Shown: one piece after another, positions 43,289 to 54,634 of the stretch
How the letters are laid out: every line of letters starts with the position of its first letter
Position numbering within the stretch: the first letter of the stretch is position 1
Origin: Alopecurus myosuroides
Taxonomy: Eukaryota; Streptophyta; Magnoliopsida; Poales; Poaceae
Assembly (NCBI GenBank): GCA_028641055.1
Contig: CM054062.1
Location: 137,620,682-137,684,681, forward strand
DNA: 64,000 nt
Direction of reading: 5' to 3'
Translations under genes and position numbers: made by a program
Notes under the pieces: generated by a model
Seen by the model: only the letters and a program-made list of their open reading frames with translations
Databases searched by the model: none
What the model was told of the DNA's origin: nothing

Positions 43289-46200
43289 CTACTGCTTCAC
43301 TCTGCCATGATCCTTATTCCCGATGTTCACCTTTCCCTCTTCCTGCAAACAATAACCAAGAATTAGAAAATCATTTTACTGCTCGACTAGTTAAATACAA
43401 TATAATGTCAATGAAGTGTGGCAGCAAACAGGCTGGTCCTCTGGAAACAGACATTATGGAATCCTTTTTGGGAAGCTTGTGTTCATCTTTGCATTCCAGA
43501 GGGTAAATAAGCTCACTAAAATAGGACACTAAGAAAATTTAGGAGAATGACATTGCAATCTTGCTCGGCTGGAAAATCAAATCATGAACATTAAGCAGGG
43601 AAAATTGCGGCAAATAGCACGGCCATTAGGTTTACTATGACGCTTTTACAGTACAGCTTAGTTTATACTAGAAATCTTAAAAGCTACGGTGAAGCCAAAA
43701 CATAGCTGTGTTGTGAAGCAAAATCATATGTTTCTAGAGACCATATGTTATGTTTACAAGGATGCCTTTTGTTTAATGTGTTCAAATTGATGTTCCGTAT
43801 GTAAAGCTTTACCTCACAAGGTATGATGATCCTGGCACAACCAGTCCACCAGTAATTAAACGAACCAGAAAATTAAAAACAATCCCTTATGACAATCACA
43901 ATCCAAATGTTCTTGCACTCCGTGCAAGACGAAAGCACAGGGGAGTTATTTTGTAAATGATAGAAGTTGTGAAGTTCTGGCTCCAAAAGTGGTCGGGGTT
44001 GGCACCAAAAGGCAAGAATGCGCAGTGGTAATGAAATGGTGAATTTTAAAACTCAGGTGGCCGGCAAGTTAATGCAAGAGCTATACTCCATAACTTCTTT
44101 TCAAAGATACTGTTCAATCAAGTCTGCTTGTGATGTTGCCCTCTTACGCTTTGCTTCTTTGGAGTACCATTGGCAAATTATATTCATTTTGTACAAGCGG
44201 GTGTATGGTACCTACAACCCCACAAATTGGCTCAATTTGCTGATCTCAACTTCACCAAAAATATTGGATGCTGTGCTGAACGAAATTACTTCAAGTTGAA
44301 TCTGAAATTTGCAACCAAGCAGGAATGCAATGTATAACTTTCACAACATTCTATTTTATAATTGTCATCTGTGAATTTTAAGAAATAAGAAGTTATTGCT
44401 CCGGATGGGTAAGGATTGAACATTAGTTGTCAGTTTCATTAGTCATTCAGGATGCCCTTCGCTGCCTGTTCATTAGCTAAAACTTATTGCATCTCCGGCA
44501 GAGGCTGAAAACTGGTGCAGCACGGGAAAAAACGCCAAAATAGAGCGCGGGAACCAGCACGGCGCTCTTGCGGAGGCGCGAAAACTCCGCTCGCGGGAAA
44601 TAGAGCGGCGCGTGTGGTGACTCGCGCGGAAAAGCTGGCACGTGGCGGGCCGCGCGTGCTACAAAACGTAGCGCCAACCGCCACGAACATTCCTTCCCGC
44701 GCCATGCCTTCTCTTCTTCCCTTCTGCTCCCCTCGTGCCCTCTCTTCTCCCTCGCCGCTCCACCGCCCCAACAACCGCCGCGCCACCATGCGGCTGCGCT
44801 GGAGAGGAGCCAGCGGCTACCGTGGCCTCCGCGAACATTCCTTCCCACGCCGCGCCTTATCTTCTTCCCCTCTGCTCCCCTCGTGCCCTCTCTTCTCCCC
44901 CCGCCGCTCCAGCGCCCCAACAACCGCCGCGCCACCATACCGCTGCGCCGGAGAGGGGCCAGCAGCTACCACGGCCTCCGCGCGCGCCCAAATGGCACTT
45001 TCTACGCGGAGATCCACAGCGGTGACACGAGGCTCGGCCTCGGCACCTCTGACACCGTGCACCTGGCCGCCCGAGCGTTCGACGCAGTGGCGTGGCGCCT
45101 CCGCCACTCCATAAACCCAGATGAACTTCCGAGATGTTTGGACGCGGCAGCGGGCGCAAGATCTGGCGCCACCTTTGCGCCTAGTCACCGAGAAAGATCA
45201 CCGGCACCACAACAAGGACGAACGGCGCCTCCTCGTCGCCGAGCACGCCAATTGCAGGATGGCGGCGTGGCGCAAGCATTTCCCAAAGGACGTCGCCGCC
45301 GATCGCGCCTACTAGGCGCAGCGCAGGGCCACGCGGCGGGAGGATAAGCGCCGCCAGAAGGCCGTCGTCCAGGCGCACCTCGACGACCCAACCTCTGTGG
45401 GACGACGACGATCCTCGCTATGATGACTTGTTCACCTCGTGGGAATACACCACCGACGAGGAGTAGATTTAGTATTAAATTTTTATCGTATTTATCCTAT
45501 GAACTATGTCACTGTCGCTCGAACTTAATATATTTCTATTTTCTGTCTATTTATTCTTTGCATTTTGATCTTCATTTCGCTATTTTGGGTACAAAATGTG
45601 TTTTTCGCGCTCTATTATACATCGCCTAGAATAGCCCACGCGTGGCGCACTAAAAGACACTATCTTTTAGCGCTCCTGGAATTCCTCGCCACCGTGCCAC
45701 GCGTAAAGCGCAACAGCGCGTTGTAGGTAGGTTTTAGCGCGGCGATTTTTTGCGGCTCTTCTGGAGTTGCTCTTAGTGTCCCTTATGTGTTCCACACATA
45801 AGGAATCTACGATAAGAATACCTTTTGATTATCACACCGTAATATTCATTGCATGCAAGTGAGTGGAATCAGGTGTGTATTGAAAAAAAAAAGAACACGA
45901 AATAGTCTGTTTTGAACTTATGGCTCTTGGATACCTCATTTGCATTCACCGGCTGCTCAAGCTCAAGCCTGTGGGCTGACATTCGAGCAATTTCAGAGAT
46001 GGCCGCATCACGGACCTGCATATCATCACCAGCAAGCTCCTCGTATGCAGCCTCGAATGCTTCCTGCCAGAAGCGTGGAAGCCGTACCTCGTCGCTGGTG
46101 CGTGTGTACATGTCCCACATCCGACCAACTAATTTCTCCCTTTCCTCCATCTCCTGCTCAATCAAATTATAGCGAGACAAAGTTCAGACGACTATTTTCA

Positions 46201-46675
46201 CAACAGATTCGAGCCTCATTGTTTTAAAGACTAGCAAACAATAAGGCGTCCACCTGGATCCCATACACCCGCTTGTATTAAGCAAGCAGTTGGCACCGCT
46301 GGATATTTGCGCTTGCGCGTACGGACATACCATTAAGCAAGCAGTTGGCAAGTAATGAAAACCCGATGGGGGAGCGAAACGAATGCAAGGGAAAAGGGAG
46401 CATACGAGGGAGTCGAGGTCGTCGCGGAGCGGCGCTTCTAGGTCCCCTGAGCCGAAGGCGGCGAGGTCGCCGGCGGACCAGCGTAGGGAGACGGAGGCGG
46501 CGGACATGGACCAGAGCGCGAGGAGCGCGATGGCGGCGAGGGCCCACACCTTGTACCGCCCCTTCCCGAGGAGCGCGGCCTCCGCGCCTCCGCCAGAGGA
46601 AGATGCGGGGATGGTGATCTTGCTAGCCTGCAGAAGCGGCGCGGAGGTAGCGCTGTCGCCGGCGAGGCCCTTCAT
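43289..46675 (-). CDS. Small single-pass membrane protein gene (DUF1195-like), three exons
   Basis: Inferred exons: 46675-46406, 46153-45935 and 43342-43289, all phase 0 with GT...AG introns (CTC|GTATGC; GAGCAG|GAGATG; GAG|GTATCC; TTTGCAG|GAAGAG). The product is 180 residues. The first ATG of the frame is 46675, with A at -3. Residues 43-61 (VWALAAIALLALWSMSAAS) form one membrane helix. The conserved-looking part is in exon 2: MWDMYTRTSDEVRLPRFWQ, EAFEAAYEELAGDD, AISEIARMS. This fits plant proteins I remember as DUF1195; their function is not known. Exon 3 (17 codons and TAG) is the least certain. Intron 2 (2.6 kb) carries a Harbinger-like element, and a MITE lies upstream. No stop or shift, so it may be active. 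Confidence 0.65.
44685..44980 (+). repeat. 148-bp tandem duplication inside the AP2-like gene
   Basis: Units 44685-44832 and 44833-44980 start GAACATTCCTTCCC and end GGCCTCCGC. They cover the upstream leader, start codon and first AP2 residues. Confidence 0.88.
44788..45466 (+). pseudogene. AP2-domain protein, broken
   Basis: The start ATG (44788) and first residues (RLRWRGASGYRGLR) are in the first duplicate unit. In the second unit the ATG is ATA, but the frame continues into the AP2 domain: YHGLRARPNGTFYAEIHSGD, LGLGTSDTVHLAARAFDAVA. A frameshift at about 45118 moves the rest (MNFRDVWTRQRAQDLAPP, ERRLLVAEHANCRMAAWRKH) to another frame. A TAG at about 45313 and a further shift precede the acidic end (LFTSWEYTTDEE, stop 45464-45466). 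AP2 domains bind DNA. Grass genomes carry many such genes with this acidic tail. This copy is dead. Confidence 0.8.
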
Positions 46676-46857
46676 GCTGCTCTGCGTCGGTGGTGGTGGG
46701 GCGGGAGGGTGTTTAGTGAGCCGGTGATGATGGGGTTGGTTTTTGTAGTTAGTGAGGTTGGCCGTGTGGGCTCCGGTTCCGATCCGGTGCCGTGCCACTA
46801 GCCAGCGGTGTGATTAGTGGAGAAATACTGAACCACTAGCGGCACGGTCGAGCTGGA
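46676..46857 (-). promoter_or_regulatory. Proximal upstream region of the DUF1195-like gene
   Basis: About 180 bp between the start codon and the MITE; GC-rich, with no clear TATA box. It must hold the 5' untranslated region and core promoter unless these lie in or beyond the MITE. Confidence 0.4.
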
Positions 46858-47324
46858 TACGGATGGCAATGGGGCCCCGAAACCCGCAAACCCGACGGGT
46901 ACCCGCCTTAAATGGGGAGGGTTTGGTAAAATGTTCGACCCGCCAAGTCTAATAGGGCGGGTATGGGGGTGGCAAACCCGTACCCGCAGACCCGCTCTAA
47001 GTCCTAATCATATCCCTAATAATCCAATGCCTAACCACACGTCCACGAACTATGGACCACAAATCTCACACATCACATGGACGCGTTGGAATCTGGAATC
47101 CCGAAGACAACACACATACACACGTGTCTATTCCCACCAACCTTATCCCAACATTTCATTGTTTTATTCCCCACATGTGTTGGTGTCGCTCCTTAAATGG
47201 GTACCCGTTGGGGCCCCGAACCCGTCTGGGTCGTGGGTATGGTAAGAAATGAGACCCAAAAAGTTATATGGGGCGGGTATGGGGGGCGCCGACCCGGCCC
47301 CGAACCCGGTGGGTGCCATCCGGA
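46858..47324. mobile_element. 467-bp hAT-type MITE
   Basis: Flanked by a perfect 8-bp TSD, GAGCTGGA (46850-46857 and 47325-47332). The ends TACGGATGGCA and, in reverse complement, TCCGGATGGCA are inverted repeats. The interior has runs like GGGCGGGTATGGGG and CCCGACGGGTACCCG near both ends and no ORF. TSD length and TIR style fit hAT elements. Confidence 0.85.
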
Positions 47325-47332
47325 GAGCTGGA

Positions 47333-48120
47333 GGTGTTGGGAGCTGAACGGCATGGCGCATAGTGGAACATGCCGAAAAGTTATTTGGCCTCCCAAGGCA
47401 CTAGTGATCCCTTTGAGTACATTTTATTTTAAAAACTATATTCATAAAAAATTAAAAAATATCTGAAACAAAAATATAGATGTTGTGTAACTCAGAATGT
47501 AAAGTATTTTCAAATTAAGATGTTACATGTTTGTGAGTATATTATTGACTGCATGAAGGATTTTTCTTCAGATTTTTTAAAACTTTTAAATACGATTTTA
47601 ATTGTATGCAGTCTATAAGAGCATATCCAGTAGCAGCTCAATAGGGCTTTCAATTGGCCTATTGACGTGTTGAACGAGAACACACGCATCCCATAACGTT
47701 GTTTCATCCAACGCTAACAAGTTGACTCCGTCATATAAGAAGTCTGGTAGTGACGCACAAAGCGGATACCGGCAGGTGGGCCCCCGCTATCAGAGACAGG
47801 GCCGAAACCCTTTTCCCCTTCGGTTTCCTCCTCTCTTAATCTATCTCTCGTCAGTTTCGCCTAGGCCGCGTCCGACACTCGTCGACTCTAGGCATAGAAC
47901 TTGCGGCGACCTGGCGCGTCCGTCTTGCATGCAAGGTGTTCGGCGGTTTGCCTAAATGATTTCAAATTTTAGAAATTTTCCTCCGTAAACTAGATAGGTT
48001 GCTCGGTTGTTTGATTGCTTTGCCGTTTTATTTACATGAACTATGGATAGCCACGATTAGGTGATGACCCAGCTGTTGGTGGAAGAATAAACCAATGTCG
48101 TTGTCAATGATGGCGAGCAT
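47333..48120. other. Intergenic stretch, possible TIR-element remnant
   Basis: No gene. GAGCATATCCAGTAGCAGC (about 47620) resembles the terminal sequence of Harbinger- or Mutator-type elements, but I found no partner end or TSD. Confidence 0.3.
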
Positions 48121-48538
48121 TTGATCGGGTGTTTTTCGGGACGAATTGGAATATATTTAGGGTTTACGCCTCGGGGAGGTATAAATAGGCGAAAGGGCAA
48201 AGGAGCTGGAGGCCGGGGGGCCACACCACCCCATGGCGCGGCCAGGGGCGCGCCGTCCTATGGTGTGGGCCCCCTGAGGCCCCCTCTGGGTCTCTTCGGG
48301 GCTCCGTGGAACCTTTGGGAATTCCAAGACTTCCGTGCTTCGAAATTTCCAATTCCGAGAATATTTCCAGAACAACTTTTTTGAAACTAAAAACATCAGA
48401 AAATCAGGGAACTGGCTCTGTGGCATCTTGTCAATAGGTTAGTCCGGAAAATCGATAAAAAAAAGACATAAATTGTATAGCAAGCATGTGGGAAACAACA
48501 TGGAACATCCGAAATTAAGGATACGTTTATGACGTATC
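48121..48538 (-). mobile_element. LTR fragment of the minus-strand Athila-like family
   Basis: Matches the part of the 50424-51973 LTR from about 51551 to its end, including GGCGAAAGGGC, the CACACCACCCC block, CTCCGTGGAACCTT and the terminus GACGTATCA. The other end is missing. Confidence 0.8.
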
Positions 48539-50423
48539 ACCCGACTCAGCAGCAGCCCGGTGCTGGGAATCAAGACCGATATAATGATGGCTACTCGGAA
48601 ATGGAGAAGGCTGGCTATCCAAGATACGATCACCTGGTAGACGCTGGAGTACTCGCTGCTCGATTGGGGCCCCGAGTACTGCAGCCGAATGATGCACGAT
48701 ACAAGCTCGACAGAATCTATCTGTCGGAGGAGATGGAAGAGCAAGGCCCTCTGGGACCGCTCTGTTTCGGTCCCCGGGTCCTGAATGAGCCGGTTGTTGC
48801 CAAGTTCCAGCTGGCTAGGGGAACAAAAACTTATGACGGCAGCACCAAGCCGGAAGATTGGCTTAATTATTACGTCACTGCCGTGCACATTGCCGGTGGT
48901 AACCGCCGGTGGGCGGTGAGATATCTGCCTCGGATGTTGGAGGGCCCGGCCAGAATCTGGCTCAACAACTTGCCGAGAGACAGCATTAATTGATGGCTGG
49001 ACTTCTCGGACGCCTTCATCGGCAACTTCACCAGCACCTACCAGAGGCCAAATCGTCCATAGCAACTCTCCGCGTGCAAGCAGACAGAAGAAGAGACTGA
49101 CCGAGATTATCTTACTCGGTGGAGCACATTGAGGAACGCCTGTGAGGGGGTGAATGAGTGCTAGGCCATTTCCTATTTTGCGCAAGGATGCAGGCATGAT
49201 AGCATGCTTTGGCAGAAATTGCAGAGGGAGATGCCAAGTAATTTGGTCGAGACCATCAAGATCGCCGACATGTATGCCCTGGGAGATCCGACACAGCCGT
49301 TACTAGACTCGATTGAGCCGAGTAGCAGGCATCACGGCAATGATGGTGCTGGATCCTCCAGGCGGAATGATCGCCAGGACTTCCGGAACAAGAGAAGAGA
49401 TGACAGGCCGGATATCCGCTATGGCTCAAACCATGTAGCCGCAGTTGATCCGGATCAACCTGATGCAGGCAACAGCCAAAGGCAAAAGAACACTGGACCC
49501 CAGTATGGGAAGAACCAGAACAACAAGAGGCAATCTATAGATCAGAAGAAGCCTGGGGATGATAGGTTCACCTTCAAAATGATGAGGGATGGGCCGTGCA
49601 GCTACCATACTCGACATCCGAGTAGGCCGGCGAACCATACTACCCGACAGTGCAGCTGGTATGACCGGATCAAGGGCGAGGTTTTCGGTGCCTTGCCTCC
49701 TCCTCCACCTCTTCCACTCTCGGGTGCAAATGTTCAAGGGAGTAGTCCCAAGTCCCCCAGAGAATCAGAGGAGGCCCAAGAAAGTGAATCAAGTGGCTGA
49801 GGGAGCCAACAACAACAACTACTACTACGACAACAACCGCAACAACAACTACTACTACAACAACAATGTTGGTGGCAGAGGCCGAAATGATTACCAGGAG
49901 CACCACCAAAGCTATATGGTGTTCATTACCAAACCGTATGACAAGCAGAGCCTGCGCAGGCGTGCAATGGAAGTGAATGCGGTGATGCCGGTTGTGTCGG
50001 AATACATGTACTGGTGTGACCAGGAGATTGTCTGGTCTCGGGTGGATCATCCCAAGATCATGCCAAACCCGGGTAGTTATGCTCTAGTGCTGGACCCCGA
50101 CTTCATTGGGCCCAAGATCAACGTGAAGTTCACCAAGGTGCTCATTGACAATGGAAGCAGCATAAACATTCTGTACCGAGATGCAATGGTGAATCTAGGC
50201 ATTTTCGAGAACATGCTCCAACCCAGCCGGACTACCTTTCACGCTATTGTGCCGGGAGTATCTTGTGACCCTATGGGCAGAATATGGATTGATGTGCTTT
50301 TCAGTACCGAGAGAACTGCCGTACTGAGTGCTTGCAGTTTGAGGTGGTTGATCTTCAGAGCCCGTATCATTCTCTACTCGGCAGGCCAGCCATGTCCAAG
50401 TTCATGGCCTCAACTCACGCGGT
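48539..50423 (+). pseudogene. Tat-like gypsy gag-protease fragment
   Basis: Frame 48529-49800 has a gag core: FQLARGTKTYDGSTKPEDWL, YLPRMLEGPARIWLNNLPRD, DFSDAFIGNFTSTYQRPNRP, RDYLTRWSTLRNACEGVNE. Stops lie at about 48990, 49060 and 49160. After a shift at about 49740 comes an Asn/Tyr-rich stretch (NNNNYYYDNNRNNNYYYNNN, about 49807-49866). Then a retropepsin: FTKVLIDNGSSINILYRDAM (active D-N-G) and, after another shift at about 50320, EVVDLQSPYHSLLGRPAMSK. The gag start is cut by the LTR fragment and the rest of pol by the element at 50424. It has no function now. Confidence 0.88.
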
Positions 50424-51973
50424 TGATGGAGTGTATACACACGCTCGTTGCGAGACCCCAAGCGCAAGGTGTGAAGAGTGCAGGAGCAAGTTTCCCCTCA
50501 AAAAAGAAACCAATGTTGAATCGACCAGTAGGAGGAAGAAGCACTTCTGAAGGTTGATGCAGCTGAGATGGCAAGGCGCACTACCGGTTCAGCAGCAACA
50601 TGGAACCTACACAACACAATCAAATCACTTTGCCCCAACGAAGAAGTGAGGTTGTCAATCTCACCAGTTTTGCTGATAACAAAGAGGGTAAATGTATAGT
50701 GTGGAAAATAATATGAGAACAATATGAAAACAGTAGAAGCAGTGTGAAAGCAGTGAAAACAGTGTGTGTATTATCAGTATGAGAAAATGGATCGGGGTCC
50801 ACAGTTCACTAGAGGTGTCTCTCCATAAAAGATAGCTAACATGTGTGGTGAACAAATTACAGTTGGGAAATTGACAGATAAAGAACATGCGTGACATAAA
50901 GATTACTATGAGATTCATGTGGTATTACAACAAAATACATAGATCGTCATCCAACTGCATCTATGACTAATAATCCACCCTTCGAATATCATCCGAGCAA
51001 ACGTTGGGTATTAAGTTGCAAGCGACGGATAATTGCAGTAAGCAAAGTGTGTAATGTAAATAATGTAAACGAAGTAAACATCGTTGTTTTCTCCCTAATG
51101 GCAACAGCACATCCTCCATCCGTCACGTTTCTGTCACTCGAGCACAGATGCAAAGGAGGCATGAACCCACTATCAAGCATAAATACTCCCTCTTGGAGTC
51201 ACTAGCATCTACTTGGCAAAAGCATCTACTAACAACGGAGAGCATGCAAGATTGATAATCAACAGACATAACATTCAATAATCATCGGATCCCAGCAAAC
51301 ACAACATGTAGCATTACAAATAGATGATCTCGATCATGTGAGGCAGCTCACGAGATCTAAACATGAGGCATAAGGTGGAGAGTAGAACCATCTAGCTACT
51401 GCTATGGACCCGTAGTCCAAGGATGAACTACTCACGCATCACTTCGGAGGCGGGCATGGTGGTGTAGACCCCTCCGGTGATGAATTCCCCTCCCGGTAGG
51501 GTGCCGGGGAGAGCTCCAGAACCCTCCCGGTCTCGGGTTGACGATGACGGCGGCCTTGGGTGTTTCTCGGGACGAAGTGGTATATTTTTAGGGTTGACGT
51601 ATCATGGGGAATAAATAGGCGAAAGGGCGATGGCGGTGGATGCCCTAGGGGCCCACACCACCCCCGAGCGCGGCCAGGGGGCGCGCCGCCTTATGGTGTG
51701 CCCCCCTGTGGCCCCCCTACGGGCCTCTTCGGGACTCCGTGGAACCTTCGGGAATTCTAAGACTTCCGGATTTCAAATTTTCTAATTCCTTTCCAGAACA
51801 ACTTTTGTGAAACTAAAAACAAAAGAAAACAGGGAACTGGCTCTGTGGCATCTTGTCAATAGGTTAGTCCGGGAAATCGATAAAAAAGACATAAAGTGTA
51901 AGGAAAACATGTAGCATATGGCATGAAAACAACATGGAACATCAGAAATTATAGATACATTTATGACGTATCA
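50424..51973 (-). repeat. 3' LTR of the minus-strand Athila-like element
   Basis: 1550 bp. On the minus strand it starts TGATACGTCATAAATG and ends ...CACTCCATCA. Confidence 0.85.
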
Positions 51974-54634
51974 ACATCCCCAAGCTTAGTTCCTACTCTT
52001 CCTCGATTAGGTAAACAATAAAAACACATAATTTCTGAGGTGACATGCTACCAACAAGAACTTGATCATCTAAATTGTAAAAGCATAATCATAGCTGAGA
52101 TCATAGAACTTTAACACAAGAATGATAAGTAAAATTCTAACAATAAAGCATAGCAATCACCTTGCATCGTGAGAAGTAACACAAATAAAAGATCATGAAT
52201 AATAATGCACTCGAAAGATATACATTTGTTTCAAGCATAAGGATAACATGGCAAAGTGATATTTCTCTTGTCCTTAAGAATGGGGCAAAACATAAATGCC
52301 AGGACACATTCAAAGTTCATGAGGAAGACTAGAACAAATAATTATAGAACAAACAATAACACATCATGAATCAATTAATAATGTTTCTGGGACAAATGCA
52401 CATTAAACTCAGAATGGCAACTATGCTCTCTCAACTGCGCATAAAGTTAGAAGATGGAGACTCAACATAAAAGTAAAAGAAAGGCCCTTCGCAGAGGGAA
52501 GCAGAGATCACTCATGTGATAGAGCTTTCATTTTGTTAAAGAGAGGTATTGAAAACATTTTTAGAGAGGTGTATGCTTATGTCAAGGAATAGTAAACAGA
52601 AAATATAGTACGTCACAAGCCAACTAGACTTCACAAGAGCGGCTCCCATAGAAGGACACATCTGGGTAGAAGGTCGTCCCTCTTTCTCTTTTGTTTACAT
52701 AATTATGCTTTGACTGGTAAATCAGAGGCAAATATAGTGAAGAGAATTTGTTGTATTACTTTGGGGCTGGGCACCCCGCTGCCAGCTCTTCTACCAATTG
52801 GATAAGCGGATGAAGCCACTAGTCTAGGGTGTGAAAGTCCAATCAACAAGTGAGATAAAGATTCTCTATTTACGTCCTCATGAGCTAAAACAGGAGCACA
52901 AAATAGGAGTAATTTTGTAGGTTTTAAAGGTAACACATGAGCAATTTACTTTGGAGTGGCAGTTAAATACCACATGTAGGTAGGTATGGTGGACACATTT
53001 GGCAAACTTTGGTTTTTGTGAGTTGTATGCACGAGTAGAGCTCATACTCAGTACAGGTGGAGGCTAGCAAAAGACTGGGAGCGACAAATCAAGAGAGCAA
53101 TAATGGCCATAATCATGCATAGAGACAAAAACATCATTAATCAAAACATAAGTGGTACTACAAGTTCAAAAACTAAATTATCATGGAGGCTATAAGTGAC
53201 TGGTTCGTAGTCATAAACATGGTGTTAGCATGCGTCAAGTGAACCAAATAAAACATTCAAAGGAGAACACCACAAATTTATGCTTCAAAATGACAAGAAC
53301 AACTCATGATTCTTTCTAAGGCATGTTAAACACTCTCAGCTATTTGAGACAAATAATGCTACAAAAATAACCACTAGGATTTAGAATTAAAATAACATCT
53401 AACATGACATGAAAAAGTCTAGCCACATTCTATACAAGCTTCTAATTGCACCGTTATAAGCACGAAAATTGTACTACTGCTTTCCAACACCAAGCATTTC
53501 ATAATAAACAAAAACTCCCCAAGAGATGCAACAAGGAAGAAAGATAGTACTAACACAACTCTACTAAAACAAACAGCTCTGAATAAGAGATGCAAGAAAA
53601 ACAGGAGCTAAACAGGAAATTTGCAGCAACTAGAAGAAAAACTAAGAATACGAGCATAACAAGTATTCAAACTAAAAAAGCGGAGCGTGTCTCTCTCCAA
53701 CACAAAGAATTCTAGGGTCCAACTATATTATTGAAGCAAGAAAAAAAACAAACTAAAACAAAAGAAAAACAAACAGATGCTCCAAGTAAACTTCATATGA
53801 TGTGACCGAATAAAAATATAGTTTCACTAGAAGTGACCTGCTAAATTGTTGATGAAGAAGGGGATGCCTTGGGAATACCCAAGCTTAGATGCTTGAGTAT
53901 TCTTATAATTTGCTGGAATGAACCACGGGGGCATCCCCAAGCTTTGTCTTTGCACTCTTCTTGATCACATTATATCACCCTCTTCTCTTGACCCTTGAAA
54001 ACTTCCTTCACACCACACTCAAAGAGTAATTCGCATTAGAGAGTTAGTGCAACAAACAAAAATTCATGGGTTCTGCATGGGAAAAAGTTATATTGATAAC
54101 TTTAAATATTAGCTACAGCCACTGATGTTTCGTGAAGCAAAGAAATCCACTTGACATCGTGAAAGAGCAAATGCAAGAAAAATGGCAAAATCTGCCAAAA
54201 CTAGAATAGTCTGTAAAGACGAATTTTTTTTTGGGGCACTTACGTTGCTCAGATCGAAAAAATTAAAGAACAAAAAAGTTGTGTAATTAGCTGAGGAATA
54301 AGCACAAAAAACATCAGATCATTCTGATATTTCTGGATTTTATACAATTTTTACGGTGGACAGTAGAAATCTGTTTCCTGCGTAGAAATCCAAAACCAAC
54401 TCCAACTCTCGTCCGAAACTTTACTTGGCACAACTAAAACATAAAATAAATATACAAAGGAGTTGATACAGAAGTATACAACCCCTTTACTCAAACAAAA
54501 CAGAGAAAAACAAAGCAAAAAATAAAACCATGGGTTATCTCCCAAGAAGTGTTTTTCTTTAACGCCTTTTAGTTAGGCCTAGAAAAGTGGATTCACGTGT
54601 TTTCAAGTGAAGAAGCATCCAAATTGTAATTTGT
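51974..54634 (-). mobile_element. Non-coding 3' region of the Athila-like element
   Basis: 2.7 kb, AT-rich, no coding motif. The part next to the LTR matches 1-1600 in reverse complement. Confidence 0.8.

Larger units (their letters stand above)
44487..45772 (+). mobile_element. Harbinger-like TIR element carrying an AP2-like gene
   Basis: 1286 bp flanked by the 3-bp TSD TTA (44484-44486 and 45773-45775). The ends are imperfect inverted repeats: TTGCATCTCCGGCAGAGGC at the left, and on the minus strand GAGCAACTCCAGAAGAGCC at the right. A TTA target is typical of PIF/Harbinger elements. No transposase is present. It sits in intron 2 of the minus-strand gene. Confidence 0.7.

Noticed and set aside
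44515..45114. 199-codon plus-strand ORF
   Set aside because: A GC-rich alternative frame across the duplicated AP2 leader; the AP2 motifs are in another frame.
47333..48120. A second gene next to the DUF1195-like gene
   Set aside because: No frame with domain or exon signals. Only a possible TIR end is seen.
48439..49197. 252-codon minus-strand ORF
   Set aside because: Shadow of the Tat-like gag on the plus strand.
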